From contig NZ_JBEPOB010000001.1 in assembly GCF_040546595.1 (NCBI RefSeq), positions 1,923,001 through 1,987,000 on the forward strand: a stretch of 64,000 nucleotides of DNA, in the 5' to 3' direction. Within the stretch, counting starts at the first letter, position 1. Every line of letters begins with the position of its first letter. This document shows, piece by piece, positions 35,975 to 46,390 of this stretch. The notes beneath the pieces were generated by a model that had not been told where the DNA came from, searched no databases, and saw only the letters and a list, made by a program, of their open reading frames with translations. A program made the translations under genes and the position numbers. This DNA comes from Bosea sp. OAE506 (GTDB taxonomy: Bacteria > Pseudomonadota > Alphaproteobacteria > Rhizobiales > Beijerinckiaceae).

Positions 35975-36065
35975 GTCATTCTCGGGCTCGACCCGCGAAT
36001 CTCCCTCAGGACGAGGCTTCCAAACCTTCTGGTCATGAGATGCTCGGGTCGAGCCCGAGCATGAC
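35975..36065. repeat. Long inverted repeat after yebC
   Basis: Arms of 21 bases: GTCATTCTCGGGCTCGACCCG at 35975-35995 pairs with the reverse complement of 36045-36065 with one mismatch, around a 49-base centre. It can act as a terminator-like hairpin between the convergent yebC and TauE/SafE genes, and belongs with the ATGAC-ended repeat family. Confidence 0.75.
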
Positions 36066-36076
36066 GGTTTCAGCCC

Positions 36077-36859
36077 TCAGCGCCCCACGAAGCCGTCCCA
36101 GAGCGGCAGGCTGATCAGCGCGCTCAGGAAGATCACCACATAGGCGATGCGCCGGAAGGCGCTCTCGTCGGCGAGGCGGAAGCCGTGGGTACCCGCCCAC
36201 ATGCCCAGCCCGTAGACCGCCATCAGCGGCAGCGCCATGAGCAGTGCGGTCGAGGTCAGGATTCCCTTCCACCACAGCACGGTACCGCTGATCAGCGTCG
36301 AGAAGCCGAAGAAGGTCTGCAGATTGGCGCGGGTTTTGTGGCGGTCGTTGCGCTGGGCGCCGAGCCAAAACACCGCCAGCGGCATGCCGCCGATCGAGGC
36401 CATGCCATTGAACAGCCCCGAGAGGACGCCGACGCCGAGCGACAGCGGGATGCCCGGCCGCCCGTGATAGCGCCAGCCCGACGCCATCACGGCGACCGCC
36501 GCCAGGATGAGCCCGGCCAGGATCCAGCGCATCGTCTCGCGGTCGAGCCAGATCAGCAGCCAGATGCCGGCCGGCAGGGCGAGCGTGGCGGTCAGCAGCA
36601 GCGGCAGCACCTCGCGCATCTCGGCTTGGCGGACATTGCGCGCCGCGATGGGCAGGGCGAAGGGCAGGTCGATGCACCAGATCAGCCCCAGCGCCGCGAC
36701 CGGGCCCAGCACCATCGAGGCCAGCGGCATGAACACCATGGCGAAGCCGAAGCCGGTGAAGCCGCGCACGAGCCCGCCGAGCAGCGTCGCTCCCAGCAGG
36801 ACGGCGAGGCCGGAGGCTGAGACCCCGGGGAACAGGGAGGCGAGGATGTCTTGCATCAT
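36077..36859 (-). CDS. TauE/SafE family membrane permease, second copy
   Basis: Inner-membrane protein of 260 residues with about eight hydrophobic segments and TauE/SafE motifs (GGLVRGFTGFGFAMVFMPLAS near the N-terminus and GVLSGLFNGMASIGGMPLAVFWL near residue 140). The family exports sulfite, sulfoacetate or related anions. It is only loosely similar to the copy at 6197-6961, so the two may have different substrates. Two adjacent ATG codons (36859 and 36856) are possible starts. It is divergent from ruvC. Confidence 0.85.
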   Translation of the reverse strand: MMQDILASLFPGVSASGLAVLLGATLLGGLVRGFTGFGFAMVFMPLASMVLGPVAALGLIWCIDLPFALPIAARNVRQAEMREVLPLLLTATLALPAGIWLLIWLDRETMRWILAGLILAAVAVMASGWRYHGRPGIPLSLGVGVLSGLFNGMASIGGMPLAVFWLGAQRNDRHKTRANLQTFFGFSTLISGTVLWWKGILTSTALLMALPLMAVYGLGMWAGTHGFRLADESAFRRIAYVVIFLSALISLPLWDGFVGR

Positions 36860-37031
36860 GTCCGGGCGGGGCGCGGGAGCCAGCCTTGCACCAACAGCCA
36901 AGCGGCGCCCGCGACAACCCCCGTTGGCGTGATGCGACCGATGCACGCCGTTCATCGACGGCGGGGACGGGAAGGAATCGTTAGGGCGCCGCATGGAACA
37001 AAGCGTGTCCAAGGTTTAGGCTGCGCCCGAC

Positions 37032-37544
37032 ATGAACCCACCGATTCGCATTCTCGGCATCGACCCCGGCCTCCGGAAGACGGGCTGGGGCGTCATCGTC
37101 TCGGAGGGCAGCAAGATTGGCTTCGTCGCCTGCGGCTGCGTCGAGAGCGAGGCCGGGCTGTCCCTGGCGGAGCGGCTGCGCCAGCTCCATGACGGACTCA
37201 GCCGCGTGGTGCACGCCCATGCGCCCGACGAGGTCGCGGTTGAGGAGACCTTCGTCAACCGCGATCCGCAATCGGCGCTGAAGCTCGGCCAGGCGCGCGG
37301 GGTGGCGCTGGTGGTGCCGGCGCTGGCGGGGCTCGATGTGGCGGAGTATGCCGCCAACCTCGTCAAGAAAACGGTGGTGGGCGTCGGCCATGCCGACAAG
37401 AAGCAGGTCCAGATGATGATCCGCGTGCTGCTGCCCAAGGCGGAGACGCGCTCGGCCGATGCGGCCGATGCGCTGGCGGTGGCGATCTGCCATGCCCAGC
37501 ATCGCGGCATGCGCGCGCTGGTCGCGCAGATGCGGGTGGGGTGA
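37032..37544 (+). CDS. ruvC: Holliday junction resolvase RuvC
   Basis: Endonuclease of 170 residues that cuts Holliday junctions. The catalytic acids are visible in [15 protein letters not shown] (D at residue 9), [22 protein letters not shown], and the C-terminal [15 protein letters not shown]. It opens the ruvC-ruvA-ruvB run. Confidence 0.95.
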   Translation: MNPPIRILGIDPGLRKTGWGVIVSEGSKIGFVACGCVESEAGLSLAERLRQLHDGLSRVVHAHAPDEVAVEETFVNRDPQSALKLGQARGVALVVPALAGLDVAEYAANLVKKTVVGVGHADKKQVQMMIRVLLPKAETRSADAADALAVAICHAQHRGMRALVAQMRVG

Positions 37545-37549
37545 GGGCC

Positions 37550-38167
37550 ATGATCGGGAAGCTCAAGGGGATCGTCGATTCCTATGGCGAGGATCACGTC
37601 ATCCTCGACGTGCAGGGCGTCGGCTATGTCGTGCAATGCTCGTCGCGGACGCTGCAGCGGCTGGCGAAGCCGGGCGAGGCGGCGGTGCTGTCGATCGAGA
37701 CGCATGTGCGCGAGGATGCGATCCGCCTCTACGGCTTCCTCTCCGACAATGAGCGGGACTGGTTCCGGCTGATGCAGATGGTGCAGGGCGTCGGCGCCAA
37801 GGTCGCGCTCGCCATCCTCTCGACCTTCGAGCCCGGCGCTCTGGCGACCGCCATCGCCACCGGCGACAAGGCGGCCGTGGCACGTGCGCCCGGCGTCGGC
37901 CCCAAGCTGGCGCAGCGCATCTGCGCCGAGCTGAAGGACAAGGCGCCGGCCTTCGGCCATGGCGATCCCGGCGTCGCACAGCTCGCCGGCGCGCTCCAGG
38001 ACAAGAAGCTGCCGCAGCCGGTGGCGGACGCCGTCTCGGCGCTCAGCAATCTCGGCTATCCGCAGGCGCAGGCCGTGGCGGCTGTGGCGGCGGCGGCGCG
38101 TGAGGCCGGCGAGGGGGCTGGCACGGCGCAACTGATCAAGCTCGGCCTGCGGGAGCTGGCGAAGTGA
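37550..38167 (+). CDS. ruvA: Holliday junction DNA helicase subunit RuvA
   Basis: Tetrameric junction-binding subunit of 205 residues. Starts [20 protein letters not shown], then the OB-fold, then two helix-hairpin-helix motifs ([13 protein letters not shown] and [19 protein letters not shown]), and the C-terminal [12 protein letters not shown] domain that binds RuvB. Five bases separate it from ruvC; its stop overlaps the ruvB GTG start by four bases. Confidence 0.95.
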   Translation: MIGKLKGIVDSYGEDHVILDVQGVGYVVQCSSRTLQRLAKPGEAAVLSIETHVREDAIRLYGFLSDNERDWFRLMQMVQGVGAKVALAILSTFEPGALATAIATGDKAAVARAPGVGPKLAQRICAELKDKAPAFGHGDPGVAQLAGALQDKKLPQPVADAVSALSNLGYPQAQAVAAVAAAAREAGEGAGTAQLIKLGLRELAK

Positions 38168-39210
38168 GCGATCCCAAACGCCCCGGCCTGCTCTCCGCCG
38201 AGAAGCGCGACGACGACGCCGAGTCCTCGTTGCGGCCGCTGTCGCTGTCGGATTTCACCGGCCAGGCGGCGGCGCGGGCCAATCTCCAGGTCTTCATCGA
38301 GGCGGCCAAGAGCCGCGGCGACGCGCTCGACCATGTGCTCTTCGTCGGCCCGCCGGGGCTCGGCAAGACGACGCTGGCGCAGATCGTGGCGCGGGAGCTC
38401 GGCGTCAATTTCCGCTCGACCTCGGGGCCGGTCATCGCCAAGGCCGGCGACCTCGCGGCGCAACTGACCAATCTCGAAGAGCGCGACGTGCTCTTCATCG
38501 ACGAGATCCACCGGCTCAATCCGGCGGTCGAGGAAATCCTCTATCCGGCGATGGAGGACTACCAGCTCGATCTGATCATCGGCGAGGGGCCCGCCGCCCG
38601 CTCGGTCAAGATCGACCTGCCGAAATTCACTCTCGTGGGGGCGACGACACGCGCCGGGCTGCTGACGACGCCGCTGCGCGACCGTTTCGGCATCCCGATC
38701 CGGCTGCAGTTCTACACCGTCGAGGAGTTGCAGGGCATTGTGGCGCGTGGCGCTCGCGTGCTCGGCGTGCCGATGTCGGATGACGGCGCCAACGAGATCG
38801 CCAAACGCTCGCGCGGGACGCCGCGCATCGCCGGGCGCCTGCTGCGGCGGGTGCGCGACTTCGCCATCGTCGACGGCGATGCCATCGTGACGCGCAAGGT
38901 GGCCGACAAGGCGCTGAAGCTGCTCGATGTCGACGCGATCGGCCTCGACCAGATGGACCGGCGCTATCTCACGACGGTTGCGATCAATTTCAGCGGCGGG
39001 CCGGTCGGGATCGAGACGATCGCCGCCTCGCTCTCGGAACCGCGCGACGCGATCGAGGAGATCATCGAGCCCTTCCTGCTCCAGCAGGGCTTCATCCAGC
39101 GCACGCCGCGTGGCCGCATCCTGACGCCGCACGCCTTCCGGCATCTCGGCCTGCCCGAGCCCAGCCGCGAGGCCGCGCAATTCGGGCTGTTCGGGGACGG
39201 GGAGGCGTGA
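38164..39210 (+). CDS. ruvB: Holliday junction DNA helicase motor RuvB
   Basis: AAA+ ATPase of 348 residues driving branch migration. Walker [13 protein letters not shown] near residue 60, Walker [11 protein letters not shown] near 112, sensor [18 protein letters not shown] and the C-terminal winged helix ([17 protein letters not shown]) are complete. The GTG start overlaps the ruvA stop (GTGA), so the two are coupled. Confidence 0.96.
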   Translation: MSDPKRPGLLSAEKRDDDAESSLRPLSLSDFTGQAAARANLQVFIEAAKSRGDALDHVLFVGPPGLGKTTLAQIVARELGVNFRSTSGPVIAKAGDLAAQLTNLEERDVLFIDEIHRLNPAVEEILYPAMEDYQLDLIIGEGPAARSVKIDLPKFTLVGATTRAGLLTTPLRDRFGIPIRLQFYTVEELQGIVARGARVLGVPMSDDGANEIAKRSRGTPRIAGRLLRRVRDFAIVDGDAIVTRKVADKALKLLDVDAIGLDQMDRRYLTTVAINFSGGPVGIETIAASLSEPRDAIEEIIEPFLLQQGFIQRTPRGRILTPHAFRHLGLPEPSREAAQFGLFGDGEA

Positions 39211-39261
39211 GTTGGCGGATCGCCGCCACGGCCTTATCTTGGCATTGAGGAGGGTCGGGCG

Positions 39262-39528
39262 ATGGCAGTGAAGCTTCCCCCCGATATTGCAGAGTTGGTA
39301 ACGGCCCGGGTTGAGAGTGGCGACTTCGCCAGCCCTGAGGAGGTGCTGCGGGCCGCCATGGCGCCCTGGATTGCCCGCGAGCAGGCGCGTTCGGCCACGC
39401 TCGACGAATTGCGCACCAAGATCGCCGAAGGGGATGCGGACCCGACGGATGTGACGCCGGACGAGATCCGGGACCATCTCGACCGCGTCGCCGCGTCGCT
39501 GCAGAGACAAGGCCCGAATGCCGCTTGA
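39262..39528 (+). CDS. ParD-type antitoxin
   Basis: Antitoxin of 88 residues, starting MAVKLPPDIAELVTARVESG with a short ribbon-helix-helix DNA-binding pattern (FASPEEVLRAAMAPWIARE), then a toxin-binding acidic tail. It overlaps the toxin gene by 11 bases, as in type II modules, and normally represses its own promoter. Located between ruvB and the DUF3828 gene. Confidence 0.8.
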   Translation: MAVKLPPDIAELVTARVESGDFASPEEVLRAAMAPWIAREQARSATLDELRTKIAEGDADPTDVTPDEIRDHLDRVAASLQRQGPNAA

Positions 39529-39814
39529 TCTGGTCTATTCGGGACGGGCGCGGTCCGACCTCGAGGCCATTCTTCGCTATATCGCCCGGGACAATCTGTC
39601 GGCCGCGCGCCGATGGGTCGCCGCGATCGAGCGGCAATGCCTGCAGTTGCGCGCCTTTCCCGAACTGGGTGTCGAGCGGGCCGACCTTTCGCCCGGCCTG
39701 CGCATTCTGCCCTACCGCCGGGCGGTGATTGCGTATCGCATCCTCGGGAGCCGCGTCAGGATCGTGCGGGTGCTGTATGGCGGGCAGGACTATGCCGCGC
39801 TGATGGAGAGCTGA
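39518..39814 (+). CDS. ParE-type toxin (RelE/ParE superfamily)
   Basis: Toxin of 98 residues with the ParE pattern: YSGRARSDLEAILRYIARDN near the start, LRAFPELGVERADLSPGLRILPY in the middle and VRIVRVLYGGQDYAALM at the end. Members poison DNA gyrase or cleave mRNA. Its start lies inside the antitoxin gene, so the two are translationally coupled. Complete length, likely active if expressed without its partner. Confidence 0.82.
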   Translation: MPLDLVYSGRARSDLEAILRYIARDNLSAARRWVAAIERQCLQLRAFPELGVERADLSPGLRILPYRRAVIAYRILGSRVRIVRVLYGGQDYAALMES

Positions 39815-39819
39815 ACAAC

Positions 39820-40386
39820 ATGGACCCCTCACGACGGTCGGTGCCGCCGTTCTGGGCCGCGACGGCCGGACTGATCATTGCGGCGACGCTCTCAGCCGGT
39901 GCAGCCCTTGCCGCTCCTGCCGGTCCAGAGACTCCGGTGCGCGAAGCTTATGCCATCACCGCCCGCCATCTCGCCGGAGCCGCCGGCAAGCCCGTCACGG
40001 CGCCCTGGCAGAAACCGCATCGCGACCGACTGATGAGCCGCGAGCTGGCCTTCCTGTTCGCGCGCGACGAGCTCTACCAGGACGAGGCGGGCGAGATGGG
40101 CAATCTCGGGGCCGACCCGTTTCTTGGTGGCCAGGACGGCGAGGTGAAGAACCTGAAGGTCAGCGTTACAGCGCCTCCCGCTGCGGGAAAGGCGCTGGTG
40201 ACGGCGAGCTTCCGCAGCTTCAAGCAGCCGGTCAGCGTGCGCTTCAGCATGGTGGAGGAGGGCGGGGCCTGGAAGATCGACGACATCGTCAACCGCGTCG
40301 AAGGCCAGGATTACGCCGTGCGTGAACTGCTGTCGCAGCCCTATGAGTGCGGCTCCTTCATGAAGAAGCCCTGCAAGAAGCCATGA
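39820..40386 (+). CDS. Exported DUF3828-like protein
   Basis: Protein of 188 residues with a hydrophobic signal segment (ATAGLIIAATLSAGAALAAPAG, about 14-34) and a mature domain that reads like DUF3828 (SFKQPVSVRFSMVEEGGAWKIDDIVN). The start ATG follows the ParE stop by five bases. The function is unknown; the fold is common in lipoprotein-like or periplasmic ligand-binding domains. It may be co-transcribed with the toxin module, as spacing is very tight. Confidence 0.7.
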   Translation: MDPSRRSVPPFWAATAGLIIAATLSAGAALAAPAGPETPVREAYAITARHLAGAAGKPVTAPWQKPHRDRLMSRELAFLFARDELYQDEAGEMGNLGADPFLGGQDGEVKNLKVSVTAPPAAGKALVTASFRSFKQPVSVRFSMVEEGGAWKIDDIVNRVEGQDYAVRELLSQPYECGSFMKKPCKKP

Positions 40387-40396
40387 TCAAGACGCC

Positions 40397-40801
40397 ATGA
40401 CCGCCTCCCACAGCCTCTCCGTCCGGGTCTATTACGAGGACACGGATTTTTCCGGCGTCGTCTACCACGCCTCCTATCTGCGCTTCATGGAGCGCGGCCG
40501 CACCGAGCTGATCCGGTCCCTCGGGGTCGAGCAGCGGGAATTGTTCGACGGCGAGACGGCGCTGGGCTTCGCGGTGCGTCGCATGACCATCGACTTCCTG
40601 CGGCCGGCCGTGATGGACGATCTTCTGACGGTCGAGACGCGCTCTGTCGCGGCGCGGGGCGCGACGATGGATGTCGAGCAGCGCATCTTGCGCGGCGAGG
40701 AGGTTCTGGTGACAGCGCAGGTCAAGGTCGCTTGCGTCGGCGGCGGCCGGGCGCGCCGCATTCCCGATGGCCTGCGACGGCGCCTGGGGATCGCGGATTA
40801 A
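40397..40801 (+). CDS. ybgC: Acyl-CoA thioesterase YbgC of the Tol-Pal cluster
   Basis: Hot-dog-fold thioesterase of 134 residues. The conserved YYEDTDFSGVVYHASYLRFMERGRTE block holds the catalytic aspartate of this family. It normally heads the tol-pal operon; here it is separated from tolQ by the TetR and DUF2852 genes, about 1.8 kb. Confidence 0.88.
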   Translation: MTASHSLSVRVYYEDTDFSGVVYHASYLRFMERGRTELIRSLGVEQRELFDGETALGFAVRRMTIDFLRPAVMDDLLTVETRSVAARGATMDVEQRILRGEEVLVTAQVKVACVGGGRARRIPDGLRRRLGIAD

Positions 40802-40844
40802 GGGCTGATCGACGCGCCCGCCTCACCATGTTAGCGCTCGTCAC

Positions 40845-41492
40845 ATGAGCTGGAAACGCGACAAGCCCGAGGCCCCGCCGCGCGGCTACCACCACGGCAA
40901 TCTCAAGGAAGAGCTGGTGCGGGCCGCTCTGGGTCTGATCCGCGAGAAGGGGCCCAACGGCTTCACCTTCGCGGAAGCCGCCCGCCTCGCTGGCGTGAGC
41001 CCGGCCGCGCCCTACCGGCATTTCCGCGACCGCGACGAGCTTCTGGCCGATGTCGCGACGCGCGGATTCGTCGCCTTCGAGGCGGCGCTCGCGCGGGCCT
41101 GGGATCAGGGCCGGCCCGATCCGCAGGCCGCCTTTCACCGGCTGGGACTGGCCTATCTCACCTTCGCCCATGACGAGCCGGCCTATTACTCGGCGATGTT
41201 CGAGGCGGGCGTCTCGCTCGACGCCAGCCCCGAACTGCGCATGGCGGCCGACCGCGCCTTCCAGAACCTGCGCGCGGCGTCCGAGGCGCTGATCGCGCTG
41301 CTTCCCGCAGGCCAGCGCCCGCCGGCGCTGATGATGGCGCTGCATGTCTGGTCGATGTCGCATGGCGTCGCCGCGTTGTTCGGCCGGGCCGATGGCGGGC
41401 GGCGGCCGCTGCCGATGTCGGCGGCCGAGCTGCTGGAAGCCGGCATGCTGATCTATCTGCAGGGGTTGGGGATCAACCCCACCAAGACCTAG
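40845..41492 (+). CDS. TetR/AcrR-family transcriptional regulator
   Basis: Repressor-type protein of 215 residues. The N-terminal helix-turn-helix reads EKGPNGFTFAEAARLAGVSPAAPYRHFRDRDELLADVA (about 28-70), then a ligand-binding domain of the WHG/TetR_C_33 type. The natural ligand is unknown. It lies between ybgC and DUF2852; a palindrome before DUF2852 is a possible operator. Confidence 0.85.
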   Translation: MSWKRDKPEAPPRGYHHGNLKEELVRAALGLIREKGPNGFTFAEAARLAGVSPAAPYRHFRDRDELLADVATRGFVAFEAALARAWDQGRPDPQAAFHRLGLAYLTFAHDEPAYYSAMFEAGVSLDASPELRMAADRAFQNLRAASEALIALLPAGQRPPALMMALHVWSMSHGVAALFGRADGGRRPLPMSAAELLEAGMLIYLQGLGINPTKT

Positions 41493-41531
41493 TGCGGGAG
41501 ACGCCGTCGCGGCGGCAGCGGCGCTGCCGTC

Positions 41532-41669
41532 TCAGTGGCAGATGATCCGGAGTTTGCCGTGTCGGGTCCGCTCGCTCTCGCAGAGCCCTTGATCGGCGGG
41601 CTTTGACGGGTGGGCCAGGCAGCCGGGCAGGATCAATAGCGCAAGGAGGACGGTGAGTATGGGCGCCAT
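41532..41669 (-). CDS. Small putative lipoprotein, 45 residues
   Basis: Short reading frame on the minus strand: MAPILTVLLALLILPGCLAH then a basic, polar tail with cysteines (GLCESERTRHG and ICH). The hydrophobic start ends in a lipobox-like L-P-G-C, so cysteine 17 could be lipid-modified after signal cleavage. Small lipoproteins of this sort are easily missed by gene finders. There is no family evidence; the hydrophobic start followed by the lipobox is the only support. Confidence 0.45.
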   Translation of the reverse strand: MAPILTVLLALLILPGCLAHPSKPADQGLCESERTRHGKLRIICH

Positions 41670-41785
41670 GGCTCACCATACATCGCCGCCACCGTCCCGC
41701 CATGGCGGGGCGAGGATCCGCCTCACGGCGAGCACGAAGGTCAGCCGGACGCCGATCTTGACAAGCCGAGGGCCGTCCCCCATTT

Positions 41786-41804
41786 ATGTAAATGTGATTT
41801 ACAT
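41786..41804. promoter_or_regulatory. Perfect palindrome, candidate repressor operator
   Basis: ATGTAAAT-GTG-ATTTACAT, a perfect 8-bp inverted repeat with a three-base centre, lies 27 bases before the DUF2852 start, between it and the TetR gene. Its size and AT-rich arms fit a TetR-type operator. Regulation by the neighbouring TetR protein is inference. Confidence 0.6.
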
Positions 41805-41830
41805 TCACGCTCTGTCATGGTGAGGAACCA

Positions 41831-42268
41831 ATGCCGATCGTCGAGAAGCTCGATGACTATGGGAAGGGAGCCTGGATCGCCTTCGCGGTTCTCGGCTTCA
41901 TCGTGTTCTGGCCCCTGGGTCTGGCGACCCTGGCCTTTCTGTTCTGGAGTGGACGCATGGGTTGCGGAATGAGCGGTGCCGAGCGCTACGAGCACAGGAT
42001 GAACCGTCTGCAGAGCAAGATGGAGCGCCTGAAGGAACGCATGGGCGGCCGTCACGGCTTCGGCGGCGGCTGGGGCGGCGGGCCCTCCAGCGGCAACAGC
42101 GCCTTCGACGAGTATAGGGCCGAGACGCTGCGGCGCCTCGAGGAGGAGCAGAAGGAATTCCAGGATTTCCTGGGCCGGCTGCGCATGGCCCGCGACAAGG
42201 CCGAGTTCGACCAGTTCATGGCCGCCCGTCGCGGCGAGAACCCGGAGCCGCAGGCCAGCGCCGGCTGA
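41831..42268 (+). CDS. DUF2852 membrane-associated protein
   Basis: Protein of 145 residues. One or two hydrophobic segments at 14-40 (GAWIAFAVLGFIVFWPLGLATL and AFLFWSG) are followed by a glycine-rich stretch and a coiled-coil tail (AETLRRLEEEQKEFQDFLGRLRMARDK). This is the DUF2852 architecture, an alphaproteobacterial family of unknown function. A palindrome sits before its start, and a terminator follows. Confidence 0.85.
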   Translation: MPIVEKLDDYGKGAWIAFAVLGFIVFWPLGLATLAFLFWSGRMGCGMSGAERYEHRMNRLQSKMERLKERMGGRHGFGGGWGGGPSSGNSAFDEYRAETLRRLEEEQKEFQDFLGRLRMARDKAEFDQFMAARRGENPEPQASAG

Positions 42269-42298
42269 CCGCAGCCCTGCATTGCCTGCCATCAATGC

Positions 42299-42330
42299 GC
42301 CCGTCCCGGGAAACCGGGGCGGGCCTTTTC
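42299..42330 (+). terminator. Rho-independent terminator after DUF2852
   Basis: Eleven-bp stem from GCCCG(T)CCCGG with CCGGGGCGGGC around a GAAA loop, then TTTTC. The remaining 262 bases up to tolQ hold no gene; TTAAC repeats near 42380 do not have CtrA spacing. Confidence 0.88.
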
Positions 42331-42592
42331 ATGTCCGGAGGCTCTTCGCCGGCGCCTGCGGGGTCGCGCGTATACCCGGCATTAACCTTGCCGGAGGCTT
42401 AACTCGATCGCGAGCATGCGTTTCGCAGGAAACCCCGTTTGCGCCCATCTTTCGCCGGATTCAAAGGCGATTGAGGGGCCACGGCATTTCCCCGGATCGC
42501 GGATCGGGCGGCGTCGCGGGGTCACCCGTGGCGCGTGTGGCGGGGCGTTGGCTGGGAGACCGGTCCGAGCCGCCTGGCAAAAGGATGACAGG

Positions 42593-43303
<711 letters not shown>

Positions 43304-43315
43304 GGGGCTGAGACC

Positions 43316-43765
43316 ATGGGCATGTCAGCAGCATCCGGTGGGAAGTCCGGCGGCCGGCGCGGCCGCCGCGCCCGCAGGCACGGCGCCATCGCCGAGATCA
43401 ACATGACGCCGTTCATCGACGTCATGCTCGTGCTGCTGATCATCTTCATGGTCGCGGCGCCTCTGATCGCGACGGGCGTTCCGCTCGACCTGCCGCAGAC
43501 CGGCGCCAAGCCGATCAATGTCGACCAGAAGCCGATCACCATTGCCATCGACGGCAAGGGCCAGATCTTCCTTCAGGACCAGCCGACGCTGGAGCCCGAT
43601 CTGGTGACCAAATTGCAGGGCCTGGCGAAGCAGGGCTTCGACGAGCGCATCTATGTCCGTGGCGACCGCATGGTCGATTACGGGCGCGTGGCCTCGGTGA
43701 TGTCGACCATCACCTCGGCGGGTTTCAAGCGGGTCGCGCTCGTCACCGAGCCGGCGTCGCGCTGA
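43316..43765 (+). CDS. tolR: Tol-Pal motor subunit TolR
   Basis: Protein of 149 residues with a basic N-terminus, one membrane helix at about 33-55 holding the proton-carrying aspartate (TPFIDVMLVLLIIF, D35), and a periplasmic domain ending in a basic tail. Partner of TolQ, 12 bases downstream of it. Confidence 0.94.
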   Translation: MGMSAASGGKSGGRRGRRARRHGAIAEINMTPFIDVMLVLLIIFMVAAPLIATGVPLDLPQTGAKPINVDQKPITIAIDGKGQIFLQDQPTLEPDLVTKLQGLAKQGFDERIYVRGDRMVDYGRVASVMSTITSAGFKRVALVTEPASR

Positions 43766-43793
43766 GCAGGATGGAATCGGGGATACGCAGGCG

Positions 43794-44990
43794 GTGAAGC
43801 TCTCCTCCGAACCGGGCATGGTGATGTCGGCGCTCGGCCACGCGACGTTTCTCGTCGCGGGGCTGCTGGCGTTTTCTTCGCCTGCGCCGCTGCCGGACAA
43901 TGAGGAAGCGATCGCGGTCGAGATGGTCGATGCCAGCGCCCTGAATCAGGTCACGCGCGGCGAGCGCAAGGCCGAGAAGGTTCAGGAGCAGCCGCTCCAG
44001 CGGGCCGAGCGCAAGGCGGAGATCGTCGAGCGCAAGGAAGAGGGCGAGGCCAAGCAGGACACGCCGGCGCCGCCGACCCGCCCTGCCGAACTCAAGACCG
44101 CAGACGACAACGCCGCCGCGCCGCTGCCGCCCTCGCGGTCAGCCAATCTGCCCAAGCCCGAGGTGAAGCCGCCGGAGCCGGTTAAGCAGCCGCCGCAGAA
44201 GAGCGGGCCGAGCGCCGCCGAGATCGCCGAGCAGAAGCGCGAGGAGCTGGCCAAGCTCGCCGCCGAGGCCGAGCTCGCGAGCAAGGCGAAGCAGGCCGAG
44301 GAGGCCGCCCGGGCCACCGCGAAGGCTAAGGCGGAAGCCGAGGCGAATGCCCGTGCCGAAGCGGCCGCAAAGGCGAAGGCCGAGGCGCTGGCCAAGGCCG
44401 AGGCCGAGCAGGCCGCGAAGGAAAAGGCCGAGGTTGCCGCGAAGGCGAAGGCCGAAGCCGAGGCCAAGGCCAAGATCGCCGCCGCCGCGAAGGCCAAGCA
44501 GGAGGCCGAGGCGAAGGCCAGGCGCGAGATGGAGATCGCCAAGAACTTCAATCCGAGCGACATCTCCAAGCTGCTGCAGTCGAAGGAGCAGGCTCAGTCG
44601 ACCGGCTCGGCCGCGCCCCAGGTCAACCGCACGGCTTCGCTGGGCACCGAGCGCGGCTCCTCGCAGAAGCTCAGCCCGTCGCTGCGCGGCCAGCTGATCG
44701 GCATTATCCAGGACCAGCTGATGAAGTGCTGGAACGTGCCGATCGCGCTCGCCAATGCGCGCGGTGCGGTGGTGCCGCAGGTGCGCATGAAGCTTGCCGC
44801 CGACGGCTCGCTGCTGTCGCCGCCGGGTGTGGTGAACTCGTCCTCAGATCCGCTTTTTGCGGTCGCGGCCAGCTCCGCCCTGACCGCCACCCGCCGCTGC
44901 GCGCCTTTGCGCATCCCGGCTCAATTCGCCGCCTATTATGACGACTGGCGCGATGTCGTCGTCAATTTCGACGCAAGGGACGTACTGTGA
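43794..44990 (+). CDS. tolA: Tol-Pal spanning protein TolA
   Basis: Protein of 398 residues with one membrane helix near the start ([14 protein letters not shown]), a proline-rich part, a very long Ala/Lys/Glu helix (about residues 140-250, made of repeated KAEAEAKA units) that spans the periplasm, and a C-terminal domain ([20 protein letters not shown]) that meets TolB and Pal. It starts with GTG, and its stop overlaps the tolB GTG start by four bases. Confidence 0.9.
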   Translation: MKLSSEPGMVMSALGHATFLVAGLLAFSSPAPLPDNEEAIAVEMVDASALNQVTRGERKAEKVQEQPLQRAERKAEIVERKEEGEAKQDTPAPPTRPAELKTADDNAAAPLPPSRSANLPKPEVKPPEPVKQPPQKSGPSAAEIAEQKREELAKLAAEAELASKAKQAEEAARATAKAKAEAEANARAEAAAKAKAEALAKAEAEQAAKEKAEVAAKAKAEAEAKAKIAAAAKAKQEAEAKARREMEIAKNFNPSDISKLLQSKEQAQSTGSAAPQVNRTASLGTERGSSQKLSPSLRGQLIGIIQDQLMKCWNVPIALANARGAVVPQVRMKLAADGSLLSPPGVVNSSSDPLFAVAASSALTATRRCAPLRIPAQFAAYYDDWRDVVVNFDARDVL

Positions 44991-46333
44991 CCCTGATCGA
45001 CCGCAATCCTCTCCCGCTCCTGCCGGCCGCGCCCTCGCGCCGCCGGTTGCTCGCGCTCGCCGGCGCCTCGCTGCTGATGCCTGCAGCCGCGCGTGCCGAA
45101 CTCGTCATCGACCTGAAAGGCGGCAGCTTCCAGCCGCTGCCGATCGCCATCGCCGATTTCGGCGGCGAGGGCGGGGTTCTGGTCTCCGGCGTCATCAGCA
45201 ACAACCTCAAGCGCTGCGGCTATTTCGCGCCGATCGACAAGGCGCGGCATCCCGACAAGAACCCACCCTTCGACGCCGTGCCGGAATTCAATTCGTGGAA
45301 GGCGGCGGGTGTGCAGGCCCTCGTGACGGGCCGCGTCTCGCGCGACGGCTCGGGGCGGATCAAGGCCGAGTTCAGGCTCTGGGACGTGACGACCGGCACG
45401 CAGACCGACGGCCAGCAGTATTTCACCGACCCGAACAACGCCCGGCGTGTCGGCCACATCATCTCCGACGCGATCTACACCAAGATCACCGGCGTCGGCG
45501 GCTTCTTCGACACCCGCGTCGTCTTCGTCGACGAGTCCGGCCCGAAGGAGAACCGCCGCAAGCGACTGGCGATCATGGACCAGGACGGGGCGAATGTGCG
45601 CTACCTCACCGACGGCTCCGTCTCGGTGGTGACGCCGCGCTATTCGCCGGTGTCGCAGGAAGTGACCTACATGTCGCAGCGGCTCGGCGAGCAGCCGCGC
45701 GTGCATGTGCTGAACATCGAGACCGGCCAGCGCCAGATCGTCGGCAATTTCCCGGACATGACCTCGAGCCCGCGCTTCGCGCCCAATGGCGGGCGCATCG
45801 CGCTCAGCCTGCAGCAGGGCGGCAACGCCAATCTCTACGCCATCGACATCGGCTCGCGTACCACGATGCGGCTGACCTCGACGGGGGCGATCGACACCTC
45901 GCCCTCCTATTCGCCCGATGGCACGCAGATCGTCTTCGAGAGCGACCGCGGCGGCTCGCAGCAGCTCTATGTGATGGGCGCCGGAGGCGGGGAGGGCAAG
46001 CGCCTCTCCTTCGGCCAGGGCTCCTATTCGCAGCCGACCTGGTCGCCGCGGGGCGACCTGATCGCCTTCACCAAGCGTGGCGGCGGCGGCTTCGCCATCG
46101 GCGTGATGCGCCCCGACGGCTCGGGCGAGCGGCTGCTGACCGAGGGCTTCCACAACGAGGCGCCGAACTGGGCGCCCAACGGCCAGTACATCATGTTCTT
46201 CCGCGACCCCGGCGGCCAGTCCGGCGGGAAGCTCTACATGGTGGACATCACCGGTCGCGTCGAAGTGCCGGTGGCGACTCCTGCCTTCGCCTCCGACCCG
46301 ACCTGGTCGCCACTGCTGACGGCGGCGCGCTGA
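44987..46333 (+). CDS. tolB: Tol-Pal periplasmic propeller protein TolB
   Basis: Periplasmic protein of 448 residues with a signal region ([20 protein letters not shown]) carrying an arginine pair, an N-terminal domain ([23 protein letters not shown]) and a six-bladed propeller with repeated [14 protein letters not shown] blades. TolB links Pal to TolA. pal does not follow directly: a rhodanese gene and ftrA lie between. Confidence 0.93.
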   Translation: MTLIDRNPLPLLPAAPSRRRLLALAGASLLMPAAARAELVIDLKGGSFQPLPIAIADFGGEGGVLVSGVISNNLKRCGYFAPIDKARHPDKNPPFDAVPEFNSWKAAGVQALVTGRVSRDGSGRIKAEFRLWDVTTGTQTDGQQYFTDPNNARRVGHIISDAIYTKITGVGGFFDTRVVFVDESGPKENRRKRLAIMDQDGANVRYLTDGSVSVVTPRYSPVSQEVTYMSQRLGEQPRVHVLNIETGQRQIVGNFPDMTSSPRFAPNGGRIALSLQQGGNANLYAIDIGSRTTMRLTSTGAIDTSPSYSPDGTQIVFESDRGGSQQLYVMGAGGGEGKRLSFGQGSYSQPTWSPRGDLIAFTKRGGGGFAIGVMRPDGSGERLLTEGFHNEAPNWAPNGQYIMFFRDPGGQSGGKLYMVDITGRVEVPVATPAFASDPTWSPLLTAAR

Positions 46334-46390
46334 GGGCGCGCAGCCGGTTCGTCACCGTCCGCGCGAGCGGGCGCGGTGACGCGGCAAGGC

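Noticed and set aside
42379..42405. TTAAC repeats ahead of tolQ as a CtrA site
   Set aside because: The two TTAA parts are 13 bases apart, not seven.
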